The translations under genes and the position numbers were made by a program. The notes beneath the pieces are model-generated. The model saw nothing but the letters and a program-made list of their open reading frames with translations. It was not told where the DNA came from and did no database searches. Shown piece by piece: positions 21,917 through 33,619 of a stretch of DNA of 64,000 bases (its first letter is position 1; each line of letters begins with the position of its first letter). The DNA is taken from positions 232,793-296,792 of the forward strand of contig JAJEKV010000344.1 of assembly GCA_021234155.1 (NCBI GenBank), given 5' to 3'. Origin of the DNA: Isoetes taiwanensis. Lineage: Eukaryota; Streptophyta; Lycopodiopsida; Isoetales; Isoetaceae.

Positions 21917-22189
21917 TTCGCCAGATGCAGCATCTTCGGCACAAGTCTCCTGTGCAGCCTTTATGCTTTCCTCCACTTTGTCATCCAAAGGATTATTTAT
22001 CGCTTGTGGAGCTGCCCTTCTTGATATCCTATTCCATCTTACATTTGTGGCCACGAGAGAATGGCATGTTTTGATGGGCAGATGCTTGAAAGCAACAGCA
22101 TTCTTGGCCGAAGCTTCGGAATTGAAAATAGGCGCATACCTGTAGGGAAGGGGCTCAAGCGCTACAGACATCGACATCGGCATAGCCAT
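21917..22189 (-). pseudogene. CP12: CP12 chloroplast regulator, 5' fragment
   Basis: An ATG at 22189 in a GCC-ATGG context opens 91 codons. Residues 1-60 look like a chloroplast transit peptide, rich in S, A, R and N and low in acid. Residues 69-91 read DDKVEESIKAAQETCAEDAASGE, matching the CP12 pattern VxxSIxxAxETCxxDxxSGEC. CP12 is the small intrinsically disordered chloroplast protein that joins GAPDH and phosphoribulokinase in the dark. Homology stops exactly at SGE: the second Cys of the N-terminal pair, the central WDEVEELSAA-type core and the C-terminal Cys pair are absent, replaced by unrelated codons. This is a truncated, possibly transposon-captured fragment. Fragment identity is fairly secure; function is unlikely. 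Confidence 0.75.
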
Positions 22190-22364
22190 GGCCGCCCCTC
22201 TCCGATCTTCAGATAAAATAATTGTCGGGGTGTTGCGATGGGTGATCACGGGTCCTTCTATCCTACAAATGAGTTTGGTTGTGACCATCTATGCCCCTTT
22301 AGGTACCTTGCACACATTTAATCTCACACTTAATGGGCTGGTTCACGGAGGATTAGAGGTTATT

Positions 22365-22452
22365 CCAATTCTCGACTCACTAATTCGAAGAAGAGGAGAA
22401 TGGTTGGATTTATGTTTTCCAATTCTCGACTCACTAGTCGAGAAGAGGAGAA
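22365..22452. repeat. Two 43-bp direct repeats with CTCGACTCACTAGTCGAG
   Basis: TTCCAATTCTCGACTCACTA then TCGA-GAAGAGGAGAATGG occurs twice. The second copy contains the palindrome CTCGACTCACTAGTCGAG. It echoes the CTCGAC..GTCGAG core of the satellite at 19905-20300. Confidence 0.75.
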
Positions 22453-22567
22453 TGGTTTATATTTTTTTATTAGTTATTTATTTAATTAAATTAATTAAAT
22501 TAATTATTAATTATATTTTGATAATATGTATTTTCAATCTCAATGGATACGTTCCTTTTATTATTTT

Positions 22568-22745
22568 GGCTTTCCCCTCCCCTTCCCCACTCTCCCTTTC
22601 CCCTTTGCCCCTTCTTCTCCCTTGCCCTTGCCCCCTTGCCCCTTCTTCTCCCTTGCCCCCTTCCCTTGCCCTCTTCTCCCTTGCCCCCTCTTCTCCCCCT
22701 TTCTCCTCCCGTCTTCCCCTTCCCCCCCTTTCCATCTCACCTCCT
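22568..22745. repeat. Polypyrimidine tract, about 180 bp
   Basis: Almost only C and T on the plus strand, in CCCTTGCCCC / CTTCTTCTCCC words. It is a short counterpart of the 1.5-kb tract at 61638-63182. The frames crossing it in all directions are low-complexity artefacts. Confidence 0.9.
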
Positions 22746-22899
22746 CCAACTTTCTCAACTTGCAATTTGGAAATTTGAAGAAAATATTATGAACCGGTCC
22801 TTGTTATATGATGTGAAATTTTGATGTCAATATGAGTCCCATTTTCAGTCCAGGAGTCCCAAAATTCAAGATTTGTCCCACTTTAATTAAATCGACTTT

Positions 22900-24320
22900 C
22901 TTTCTTTATTTGTTAGACAAGCCTTTAGTGGTGCTATGAAATGAAGATAACAATTTTAATACCATCGGCCTAGTAGAGGCGTTACGGTGGATCCTCCCTC
23001 TCTTGATGCAATTTTGCTAATTCTTCTTTTAGCTTCCTTTGTCTTTTCCTTTGGCGTCTTTTTATGATCCCGTTCTTGTTCGGAGTTCTCTTTCTCTTAC
23101 ACATGCTCCGGTTTGAGATTTTAGGCGATTTGCTTCCAAATTAAATGATTGAAGGTATGAGTACGGATTGATCCACAACCCGGATTAAGCGCCATAGCGG
23201 TGCTTCGAGAAAGGCGAATTGGGTGGGTCGTGGGTTTAGAAATCGGTTCGGTGGAGATTGGAATGGGACGGGGGCGAGGGAAATTGGAATGGGGCGGGTG
23301 GCGAGGAATTGGGTTGTTGCAGTTCAAGAAATGATTGAATCCGGCAAAGCATACATGCACTAGGCGCCAAACAAACATTTAAAAATCGCACCACAAATTT
23401 GATATCTCCCACCACATTTTTAGGGGGGACAGGGGGGACACCCAGGGTGTTCCACTACAACATGCTTTCACCCATTACAATTTCATTTGGACTTCCATCA
23501 ACATCACAAACCTTGTTTTCGGTTCCATCTACGTGCTGGTTTCCAATGGCTGCGTTTTTGTTGAGGTCAGGGCGGCATTCTAGAAGTCTTGCGTAAATCA
23601 TGCGTTATGCGATCATGAAGTAAGCATTTGTTTGCGTTGATTTTTTTATTTTTACCATGCATACGCTCTTCTTACCCAAGTTTCTGACCCAAGCTTCTCA
23701 GTATCCTTTCTAGTTTCTCAATCAATCTCATGATGCAGGAAGCAAAAAAGAAAACGGAGGAGTAAGAAAGTTTACACGCTCCTTTAGAAATCCAATTCAC
23801 CACAAGGTTGTAAAATAAGGAATACCTTTGCTGGTCAACTTTCTCATTTTTAAAATCTTGTGTGCTAGTTAAATAGTTGGAGTTTTAAGATTTTATGTGC
23901 TAGTTTGTTAGTTGGGACCGGAAATCAAGAGTATATAGAAGAGAGGAACTCCACATGAATCCTCTTCTTAAAAATAGAAATCTAGCCTAGCAATAACCAA
24001 AGTGGTGAAAGTGATGTCATGTCCTTTATCCAGATGTTATGTTCTTTATAAAGAATGTTAGATATTCCTTCCTCACCATGACTCCATATTGTGCATGACT
24101 CCATACGAAGAACTCCAAGTCCATACCAACATTTTTGTAGCATAGAATGTGGATTATAGAATTTATTTTTCATTGCAAATATCTTGCCACGTGACTAGAT
24201 AAGAACATTATTTATAGCGTGGAATGTGGAATTATGGCAAGTTGTTGATCCATGCAATCATCTTGGTATTTCGAACAAAATAATAGCACTTCATTAAAAT
24301 TGTTACATGCATTTATGGAT
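22900..24320. other. No recognised gene
   Basis: Mixed composition. A G-rich run of GGGACGGGGGCGAGGG type lies at 23250-23300. The short frames at 23121-23378 and 23399-23596 carry no domain. I see no element ends. Confidence 0.4.
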
Positions 24321-24329
24321 TTTTTAGTG

Positions 24330-24829
24330 CCCTTCTATCCATCATTAGAGTATTAGGTAATCTCTATATCTACACCCTACACCATCCTTAAGGCCCCGAA
24401 GGGGCCAAAAATTTTTTTAGTTAACACAAACCATTAATATTATTAACACAAACCATTGCATTTGACACATTTAAATTAAAATCCCCCTTAAACCCCCTTT
24501 GGTTTGGGTGCATATTCACACGGGGGGTTACGTAGGGCAGCGAGAGCCCCAAAAAACTTACAATACATGTACAAAATTAACACCATTAAGTACATTTTCT
24601 CAAACCTTATAGTATTTTGCAAACCTTAATATACAGTATATAAAAACTTGTATATGCATACCCCACAAACGAGGATTGCTATATACGGTCTAGATCTTAG
24701 AATAAAGTGCAAATATGCCCATCCGACAGCTCTCGTTGTCCGGAGTAACCTCCCGTGTGAATATGCACCCAAACCAAAGGGAGTTTAAGGGGGATTTTAA
24801 TTTAAATGTGTCAAATGCAATGGTCTGTG
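24330..24829. mobile_element. Foldback element, copy A
   Basis: Includes the hairpin GGCCCCGAAGGGGCC (24392-24406). About 80 bp at 24453-24530 (GCATTTGACACATTTAAATT ... AAACCAAA phrase) is repeated in inverted orientation at 24745-24829, leaving a 214-bp interior. About 400 bp (24335-24740) is homologous in reverse orientation to 49700-50090, which lacks the second arm. It is a non-autonomous dispersed repeat; superfamily unknown. Confidence 0.7.
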
Positions 24830-24869
24830 CTAAAGTGCATTTTGAATTCCTGCACTTTAAGTTCAAATG

Positions 24870-26010
24870 TTATAAAAGGCATTCTTTTTCTTTTTCTTTT
24901 TTTTTTGAAGGACGTCAGACTTTATTAATAAGACTCCATCATAATACATAATACAAGGCAGAGACAGGAATTATTTTATAGAAAAGTTACTTTAACCAGG
25001 TCAAACTTCCACGTCCATAGAATCATTAAGAGCAACTTGGTCTGCTCTCTGGTGTCTCAATGCCACTGAATCAGGGACATCCACTATAACAATCGTGAAA
25101 TCTTCGGAGCTATAGAGTGAACTAACGCAGATTGAGGAGCCGAGCTATTTTTGCAACATGCAAGCTTCTTCAAGCGTGGAGTAGACTATCCTTCTCCCAA
25201 TAATTCTTGCTTGTGCGCAATGTCCAAGGCGAGAGTGTTGATCCTCATTAAAAAGGCCTCACCCGATATAGATCGAGACGAAGATGCACTTTCGGACGAA
25301 AGGCGATGGTGCGAAATAGCTAGAGAAGAAGGCACACGAGCCGGTAATATCGGGTGATTAACTAGTGCGAGGCGGATGAGGGAAGAAGATGATACAACCA
25401 CGACATTCGAAAGTGAAGTGGTGCTATGTGAGGGGGATAGGAGCAATTGGGGAGGTAGAGATAAAAGTACGCCTATAAGTACCGAAAGCCTCAACATTGG
25501 AAAACATCTTGGCAAGCTCAGGCCCATTAAGTAGACGTAGTTTGTACTTGAAAAAAAGTGGGCCACTTTTGACCACTACTGACTGCGGAATAGAAGCACA
25601 AGTAGGAAGAGAGACACAAATTCAAGGACCATTAACAATAGAACGAGCAAGATGCATACCCAATCCATTGGCAATAGCAATTATAAAATCAGACATTTGC
25701 AGTTCTAGTGGAAAATCCTCTAAGGCAAGCCAACAAGGCATGTGCAATGCACCAGACTTACTTGGCAAGAATCCAGGAGAATACACCTAATATAGAAGAT
25801 AATGTCCCCAAAGAGGATCAACACCACGCTCCACAAGCCTGTCAACTACAAGTGAAGAGTCAAACATGACCAGGAAGAAATTATTATCTTTATCCAAAAC
25901 TTTTAGAGACGCATAGTGGGGAAGACCCAGTCTCTGAAGGTGATGTTTTAGCCAAAATCCAACTCTCCTGAGATCCAAAAACTGTCCAGTGAATTATAAA
26001 AGGCATTCTT
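24870..26010 (-). mobile_element. 5'-truncated L1-type retroposon with 17-bp target duplication
   Basis: The 17-bp repeat TTATAAAAGGCATTCTT flanks the insert perfectly (24870-24886 and 25994-26010). A poly(T)-rich run starts the insert on the plus strand (24887-24911), so the element lies on the minus strand with a poly(A) tail. The minus-strand frame from 25978 reads LRRVGFWLKHHLQRLGLPHY and DKDNNFFLVMFDSSLVVDRL, and after one stop PCWLALEDFPLELQMSDFII and ANGLGMHLARSIVNGP. This resembles the ORF1 (DUF4283-like) domain of plant L1 elements. No endonuclease or reverse transcriptase follows, so it is internally deleted, non-autonomous, or a processed copy. Confidence 0.75.
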
Positions 26011-26399
26011 GTATAACACACAAGCATTTCATAGTTTGTACAAATACAATATTAAGGCATTTATACCGTAGAAATACTCTACTTGGAGCTTGATCTAAAT
26101 CTGATACCTTTGATAGCCTTAACAGCATGTCGCACTCGATGTTTATTTGTTTGTTGGGGACAGTTTTTGCTACATTCTGTCTTTTTAATTTTAATTACAC
26201 AAGTTCATTGGTGAAATTCATTCATCATTCTAAAAATCTTTATATTATAATGTTTTACCGTAAGTAGTGAACCGAGCCCTAAATCGGACGGCCTAGATTC
26301 GTTTGGGCCACGTGGCATCATTTTTGCCCTTTTTTTCCAGCTTACCCTTTTTTCCAACTTATCTATCTACGGTAAAACTTACTAGCGCCGGATCTTCGT

Positions 26400-27499
26400 G
26401 AGCATGGCAGCCATGTTGCACAAATCTTCTTCAGCAATTAGAGTTTTTTCTTTACGGCAGGAGATGCTTGGTTAACTGGGAGCTTTTATTCAAAGGACGG
26501 AGCCTGCCATTGCACCCGAACATCTCATGCAAAAACCCTAGAACCCAAACGGATGCGTTGTCTGTTCCGGAGAGAGATCCTATCTTAGCGATGGGCTATG
26601 GCGGGTAGGGTAGGGCAGTTGAGGGTGGTTTAAACGACAGAGGGAATGATAAGTCCAGATGTGGATGCATCCTGTAGAGATGAAGATCCAAGGAGATGGT
26701 CGGCTATGGCTTCCCTTCCATGTGCCAGATATCCAACATGGCAAGACCCTACTCATGAAAATTGGAAAAGCTGAAGAGCAGTACCCAGTATCATATATTG
26801 CTTTCAAAACCTATGCAGTTCAGGTAAAATCTTACATTTATGAAGCCTTTCTGCCGTGCTTTCTGTCTGATGCTTCTATTGTTATGCTTAAGTAGCACAG
26901 TTGGTGCTGCACCCGTTTATGGAAACTAGACCATTAGACAAAAATAGTTAAAGCTCCTGGTTCTAAGGGAATGGCACTCACCTACCGTGTATGCGTTTAC
27001 ATTTCCTTCATTTTGAAAGAGTACAAGCTGCCCTGGTTCAACAGCAGAGCACTTATCTGTTGGAAATAATTCTAATGTACAGTAATTTGAAAAACTCAGT
27101 TTTCAACAATGTACATGTGTTTCTGCAGCTATTTGAATAGTTGACCATTCGTGTAACTTTATTTGATTCGATGCTGCAAATAATTTTGCTGCTCAAAGAT
27201 CTTTTATCCCTAACACAGCTTTCGATTGTCATGGCTTGAGATAAGGAAACAGAATTTGATGCTGGAATGCTTACCAGAATTTGATGTTTGACGGCATTAG
27301 ACAACAAAAAAGAAAAAAATAAGTTCGTTGCTATTATTTGCGGTATTTGCTAATGTGCGGCTTCTACAGGCAGCACAAATATGGGGACTGCAGGAAGCAC
27401 AAACATCTGTGGAGTTCCAATTATCAATGGTTTTGGATCAAGAAACGGGATCATGCTAGAAAGCTTGCTGGATTTGATGTTCGAAGGCACCGTAATCCG
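26400..27499 (+). pseudogene. Exon-intron gene fragment, possible organelle-targeted protein
   Basis: ATG at 26404 begins MAAMLHKSSSAIRVFSLRQE, a Ser/Arg-rich start like a mitochondrial presequence, then a stop. A second frame at 26659-26823 (MKIQGDGRLWLPFHVPDIQ..., ending FKTYAVQ) stops at a clean donor CAG-GTAAAAT. After a 546-nt intron a CTTCTACAG acceptor starts 27370-27499, which ends at a CCG-GTATGT donor. That exon reads in one frame AAQIWGLQEAQTSVEFQ and in another WFWIKKRDHARKLAGFDVRR, so the true frame is unclear. Splice sites argue for host gene origin; position argues for Helitron capture. Product unknown. Confidence 0.4.
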
Positions 27500-27629
27500 G
27501 TATGTTACCTGTCTTAGCCGTTGCTTTATATGATCCTATCTGCATTTGTTTGTTTGTATTGACTGCAATGTGTTTTGATGAATTAGGCACAAAGGGCATT
27601 TGATATGTGTTTATCTTTCATGATTTGCA

Positions 27630-27932
27630 AAGAGCTTACTTGAAAAAATGCATAACCGAAATATAGTGACATTGAACGCCATGATTGCAGCCTATGTTCA
27701 CTGTGGTAAGTTTGAAGATGCATGCAACTTGGAAATGCCACAGGATGATACTATCTCATGGAATACAATAACATATGTGCGGCATGGACATGAAAACAAG
27801 GTCTTTGAAAAGTGCAGGAGGAGTATATCCTTCCAAATGATGATGTATTCTCGGTTGACATGCATGGTGACTATTAAAAAGGAATCCAGTTCTGAGCTAG
27901 AGTCTAATTGTGGTTTATTGAAACAACTTTGA
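27630..27932 (+). pseudogene. Pentatricopeptide (PPR) repeat fragment
   Basis: From about 27630 the frame reads LLEKMHNRNIVTLNAMIAAY, VHCGKFEDACNL, EMPQDDTISWNTI and YVRHGHENKVFEK. These are PPR repeats of the type found in plant organelle RNA-processing and editing proteins: NxVTxNAMIxAY, GKxEDA, MPxxDxISWNTI. Two residues are missing at CNL-EMP and again after ISWNTI, and only about one and a half repeats remain. The full protein would have many repeats. It lies inside the Helitron-like unit, so it is probably a captured fragment. Confidence 0.7.
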
Positions 27933-29134
27933 TTGGTAGATAGGTAGAGTGTGGATTTGCATGGGGAGATTTTCTTTAATATTTCAAGCCTTTTTAATGC
28001 CCACTAACTTTGATGGCTGTGTAACTTTAGGGTAGCATTCCTGCTGACTTTGATGACTGCATAGCTTTAGTGTAGCTTTTTTAGGACGGTAGTTCTGGAT
28101 GCTTTTTTAATTGTCTTGCAGCAAATTTGAAAATTTGAACAGCATGGGATTTTGGCCTGCATCAGAACTCAAGTTGAGAATACAGCATGTCAAAAATTCC
28201 CCAGGCTAGGTACTGTTATTCCAAACATTGATGTCGAGTTTCATGTCAGATGTTATAGTGTTATTGTGCTTATCTTGATTCTAACATTTTCATGTTTATC
28301 TTGGTTCTTGCATTTTTTTTAGCATGTGAAAGAATATGACAGTAAGTACTTGCTGAACTTTTGTGCATCTTTGCAGTAAGATAAAGAAATTAGAGGAGTC
28401 TGAGATCCCTATTCCACCTTTATTTCAAACAGCTATGCTTTGAGATACGTGGCACATGTATTTCTAAAAAGAGCTCAGCTCTCAGTTGTGCCATGGATGT
28501 GGCATGGTACTTCTCTTACTCGAATATTGACTGAATATGAATAGTAAGCAATTTAGATAACATCTTATACCCTTCATGAAAATGAAATTAAGAAATTTAC
28601 CTCGCTACATTAGTGATTTGATCTTATAAGTTGCAGTGGAATATACACATAGTATTATTATATCTACTTTCTGTATAAATGGTTTTTTTCTCTCAAGGTT
28701 TGTCCTACTACTTATGTAAACCATTCTTATACGCAAATTGCTATGTTGGCCATGATGTCCTTATGCATTAACTGCAAATTTTCACTTTGGCCATTCTGGA
28801 TTGTTGGAAGAAGCCAAAGGTTATCCTTAGCATACCACTACAACCTAATATAATAATGATATGAACAATAATGCTTTATGGATGTAAATTGATAACATCC
28901 TTTTATGTTACATGGCAATACAAAGCTAATGTTTTTGGAATTCCAAAGACCTGCATGGTGAACATGCACTAGAATATAATAGAATGCCACTAGGATATCC
29001 ACAATAATGCTTCACATGTAAAACTTGTGGCATTTCCTTATACAAAATCAATACATTCTTTGAACACAACCAACCATTAAAACAAAACCAATCGTATTGT
29101 CATAGGCTCTTTGCTAAACAATATAGAAGGAAAC

Positions 29135-29330
29135 TTTAAAAGTCTTGGATGGAATAATGGCACAACATCCACTAACACCAACACAAAGGAAAAGAGGGAG
29201 GAGTTGCACTTTGCTAGACAATAGAAATAAACTTTAAAATCTTGGATGGAATAATGGCACAACATCCACTAACACCAACTAACACCAACACAAAGGGAAA
29301 GAGGGAGGAGTTGCAGTAGCTGGAGCAACA
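29135..29330. repeat. Two tandem units of about 100 bp near the Helitron-like 3' end
   Basis: TCTTGGATGGAATAATGGCA, CAACATCCACTAACACCAAC and GAGGGAGGAGTTGCA occur twice (about 29138-29213 and 29236-29315). The second copy has an extra CACCAACTAA insert. Confidence 0.8.
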
Positions 29331-29607
29331 CCTTATACGTTTCCAACTTTTACCCAGCAACGCTGGGCACCGTTACTAGTACTATATTGTTACTAAAAAT
29401 AGTTGAATGTCTAAGATAAATGTGATAGTCGATTCTTTTCCATTTGTTTTTTTTTTAAATGTCTCTTATATATTACTAATTGGAATATATTTTTAGCAGG
29501 CTTGCCTAACCCTCCCTACAACAATTTCTGCAATTCTACCTTGTCCATGTTGCAGTCCACCTCAGAATCTTTTAATTTACACCGTTAGATCTTTGATTTT
29601 TGCATCT

Positions 29608-29772
29608 ATGGCTCAAAAAATTAGAAAATCTCAGCAAATTTCTATCCTTCATGACTTCGGCAACCGGCTTGGAAAAATACTGGAGAGAAAAACTTCGGGC
29701 TTGAAATTTTCTTCGGCTTCCGACGAACAAAGAGCAAGAAAAGCTCTGTTGAGAGAAAAGAGTCGGCACTAG
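29608..29772 (+). CDS. Small 54-aa basic ORF, unknown
   Basis: ATG at 29608 (context CATCTATGG) reads MAQKIRKSQQISILHDFGNR and ends ARKALLREKSRH. It is basic and probably helical. It starts about 230 bp past the Helitron-like end. No family is recognised, and a chance frame cannot be excluded. Confidence 0.2.
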   Translation: MAQKIRKSQQISILHDFGNRLGKILERKTSGLKFSSASDEQRARKALLREKSRH

Positions 29773-30190
29773 AGTATTCTGCCGAGTTGATTGGTGTAAA
29801 GACTTGAGTTTGAATTTGGGAAGCAAAAATTTTTGTGTTGGAGGAGGAGAAGCGGCGAGCGCTTGTTTTCTTTTAGTCTTTTGCATGATCAAAACTAGGC
29901 AGTGCAGGTACATGGAACTGCATTGGGTTATCTTAACGTAGTATTTTCTACAAGATACTATGAATCCATCCTCCCTTTATTTTCGTAAAGCCTAAACATA
30001 AATGTTATAAATTTTTACAGGTGCAAATCTTCTGCTGACTGTTTTTGAACCTACTGGAGGGATCTAGAATTCACATTCATGGAGGAACTGGGGAGAGGTA
30101 AGTTTGTCCTCCATTGTAAATGTGAAAGGAAGAAAACTATATTTTCGCATATATTTAAATGTAGAACAGAACAAACATGCTGCAGATATG

Positions 30191-30300
30191 TATGATTTAT
30201 CTGCGTTTCGAGATAAGCAGATAAATCCGCTTCTTGAGGCTAGTTGACGTGGCCCCTCGAGTATTTAAGTCCTGTTTCCTCCTCGTTTGTCTCTATCGGC
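30191..30300 (+). promoter_or_regulatory. Conserved promoter-like 5' end, copy 1
   Basis: A perfect 11-bp inverted repeat GATTTATCTGC (30194-30204) / GCAGATAAATC (30217-30227) is followed by TTGACGTGGC, a bZIP-type ACGT core, and a TATA-like TATTTAAG at 30262-30269. The same order and spacing occur at 35360-35470. Conservation of exactly these parts suggests the internal promoter of a retroelement or a shared transcription start. Confidence 0.6.
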
Positions 30301-33129
30301 CGTTTTGAGCCTCTCCTCCTTTGGTCGCTTGTTCCCCCCTAGTTCCTTTGGTCGATTTAAGGCTTTGTTGGATCTCTTTCCATCTCCGCTCTATCTTTTG
30401 CGACCTTGCTTCGATCACGACTTTGCATATGGCGGCGATCTCCGTGATTTGTGTGACTTCGCTCACATTTATTGTGGTTTGATCTTAGATTTAGTATTGT
30501 ATATGCTTTATTTTCCGTGCTCGATTTAAGTAGAGTTCTATTTTGTCTTTGTCTAAATTGATTAGGTTTTTTTGTTTTGTTCTTATGTTGTGCTTTTATT
30601 CAATGGATTTTGCATTTGCTTTTATGGCTACGTTCATGTCTATCGGCTAGGTTTGGAACGCCGTGAGCAAATCTCTATCCAGATGCCCTTTTGCATTTCA
30701 TTGGCTACAATCTAGAGTTCCCCGAGGTGAGTCCGCGCATCCCCTTATCAAGGGCGTATTTGAAGCGGTGCCGGTATGAATCTCGTGGAGGTAATCCACT
30801 TTTCTCACGTCCCCCATTTTAGTACATACTCGGTTTTGCGAAGAACCCAAGAAACATAATTTCACCTGGTCCATATTTTTGCTAATGTCCGAATTTGGTT
30901 GACCACATCTTCACTAGATACACATAAGTGCTAGTAGTGAGATTCAAATATAGGTTTTGTTTTGGTCTCAGATCTACTATTTGGTGCCTTTCTCAAACAG
31001 ATTTAAATCTGTTGGTAACCCCTAGTTTGTGTTTAAAATCTTTGCAACTTGCAAGGGCAGAGTTTAAAAGCAGTTTTGGTAAATATACCTCGTGCAAAGA
31101 TTCTACTACTATGATTAACTTAATTTTGTGTCCATTTAGTAGTCCTCCCGGCCTTTTCTTTTGTTATTTGTTAGTTGTCTTTGTTGTTTTTACTAATTGG
31201 TCATTCCAACTTGAATAGGCTTATGGTTTGTTGCCTTGCCAAAGCGTGTTTTCAAGTTAAAATTTAAGCTGTTATGGAAGCTTGTGGTCCGAGCTTCAGC
31301 TTTCTCTACGCCTGTGGCGGTGTTTAAACATTGTAGGACTTTTGTCTGTTCAAAGTAGTTCTCTCTCTCCGGTTTGGTTGTCCATTCCGAGCCTATTAGC
31401 ATATTTCAAGAGTCTCAGGCCGTCGCGGTTCCTTATGTCTTTCTAGTTGTCACAATCCTGTCTTAAGTTATGGCTTACTTTAGCATCAGTCTTTGGGATT
31501 GGGATGCATTGGTGATGCTTAGGCGGGATCTTCTAGCTCATGACAGTTGGCTCTTACTTTCACAATCTTGGATGCATTGGTGCTGCTTACATGGATCATA
31601 GAGGCTACAAGCTTGAGGGCAAGCATTGGCTTGCCGAGCTTGGAGATAGACCCATTTATGAAAAACCGGTTCACAACGTGTGAAGGATTCTTTCCAGCTA
31701 TGGTATGCCGTTAGCATGGTCCATTTTCTGCTCCTGTCTATTCCTAAGGTATGCAAAAGTTTTGCCTTCCCTTGCTCAAAGGATTATGTTGTCTTACCTA
31801 TTTGGTCTCGAGGTGATGATGCAAGATTTGCACTTATTTGCCTTGCCATTGGGTTTTAATTCTTTCGTTGTAAGGGTTAAAAGACACATCATTTGCGTAA
31901 CCTTGCTTTGTACCGGTTGGACTCTTATTTTAGAAATTAGGACAATCATTTTCTAAGCCTTAAATGTCTTTTTACGCTAGCCTCTATTTTGCCGATGCTG
32001 CAGACTTTTATTTAGGTAGTTCTTGGGGGTTCGTGATCTGCAAAGATATCTAAATTCAAAGATGAACATCCTTAGCCTGGCGATTTATTTGCTATCCACT
32101 AGGAAGTGACTCAATGGGGTCCTTTGGGCCCTATGTTTTCTAGTCGGCTTTCATCTCTAAGTGTATGTGTTGTCTCCGAAAGTTACTATTTTGATTCATG
32201 TCGACGCGTACTATTTCAAAGCTTTTATTCTCTTTTACCGTCCGGAGGGATGTTTTGCTTTTATAATTGATCTCTTCTATTGTTTGAAAGGAGCCCTCGG
32301 GGGCATTCTCCTGGTTGGTACTTTGGCTTTTGCAGATGGTGGATTGTTATCTCTAACACTGTGCTCGATGGGGAGGATTGGTGCTTCTCTACTCTCTTTT
32401 AAGCTCTACGTAGCTATAAACCTTGTTTCTCTTGCAGTGTCAGACGTCTTGCATTTCACAAGCCAATGAACAGTTTTGTTGGCTGTTACAATAGTACATT
32501 TTATAGGGGCGGTACCTCTAATTTAGTGGCAAAGTCAAATTCAAGTGACTTGCACCTATCTGGAGTGCTCAATGGCTGTAGAACACTGATTGTAGTTGTA
32601 GGTAAGTTGTTACCAACGTAGCGCTTGCTGGTTCATGTACAGGTAGACCATGTTTCAGTCCAATTTGGAGTTCTAATTAGTTTATTTGTAGCACAATCCA
32701 AGCTTCTGGTTGCCATCGTCGTTATACTCAGATTCATTTTAGTTTCTTGTCAAATCAGTGGCCAATTGCAGCTGCTTTTCATGTTTGTTATAGTTGGGCT
32801 TTCGGGTGTAGTTTGGGTTTGCAAGGAAGAGTTGTGTTGGTGTTTTTAGTGCGACTGTGTATGGTAAACATTTTGATTTGGATTGCTTGCCCTTTAGCCC
32901 CTGCCTTTTCTAACCTGTTGTTGGTTTACCATTTTACTAGCACGATTATCATTTGCAACAGGACAATTGTTTTCTCGATGAGCACCTTCTTTTTCGGCCA
33001 TCTATGTACATTACGTTTCTGCCATCGGTGGCTTGTTGGAGTCTATGCTTATATTGGCCTTCGTTGGGTGTATTGCTTGTAGGTGCCAATCTTCCATCGG
33101 TGTTGGCGCAAGCATGGTTACTTTCCTAA

Positions 33130-33480
33130 GGGCATTTATTTTTTACTATGTTGGCATCTCTTAGCTCTCCTAGTGCTCGTCTTACGTATTTTCATAGGCA
33201 TCCCGTCTCTGCTGGCTCTAGGTTTACTAAGTCACTTTTATTAATGTTGGCATCTCTTATTTTATAGCTCTCCTAGTGCTCGTCCTGTGATTTCAGATGC
33301 ATCCACGTCTCTGCCGCTCTAGGTTTACTAAGTCACTCGCGTATGTTGACATATCTTATTATTTTATAGCTCTTAGTTGTGCCCATATTTTGATTTTATA
33401 TGCATCCATAGCATAGCTGTGCCACTCTAGGCTTTTTATTCACTCACATATTGGGTTTTATGTTATGGACACATTTTAAT
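33130..33480. repeat. Three tandem units of about 110 bp
   Basis: TTGGCATCTCTTA, TAGCTCTCCTAGTGCTCGTC, GCATCC-GTCTCTG and CTCTAGGTTTACTAAGTCAC recur three times with growing divergence. Confidence 0.8.
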
Positions 33481-33619
33481 CCATTCTAAGTCAACCACAT
33501 CTCGAGTTTCATGTTCTTATAGGGATACCTTTTAATCTATCTAGACCTTCTAGACTCTAATATTTTTCAAATTTTGCGTCTTGGCCATTTGGTTGATCTT
33601 AATCTTGAGATGGTCATTA

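Larger units (their letters stand above)
26238..29379 (+). mobile_element. Helitron-like unit with gene fragments (limits tentative)
   Basis: The 3' end has the hairpin CCCAGCAACGCTGGG (29353-29367), an 8-nt spacer, and CTAG (29376-29379) followed by T. This is the Helitron 3' signature, a hairpin shortly before CTRR with insertion before T. A possible 5' start is TCTTTATATT at 26238, preceded by A. A block at 26244-26345 (ATTATAATGTT, AGCCCTAAAT, GGCCACGTGGCATCAT) recurs at 61500-61380 on the minus strand beside another such hairpin. Between lie exon-like fragments and a PPR fragment, as in gene-capturing Helitrons. No Rep/helicase frame is visible, so it would be non-autonomous. Confidence 0.5.

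Noticed and set aside
22511-22765. Gly/Glu/Arg-rich ORF of 84 codons
   Set aside because: Reverse-strand translation of the 22568-22745 polypyrimidine tract.
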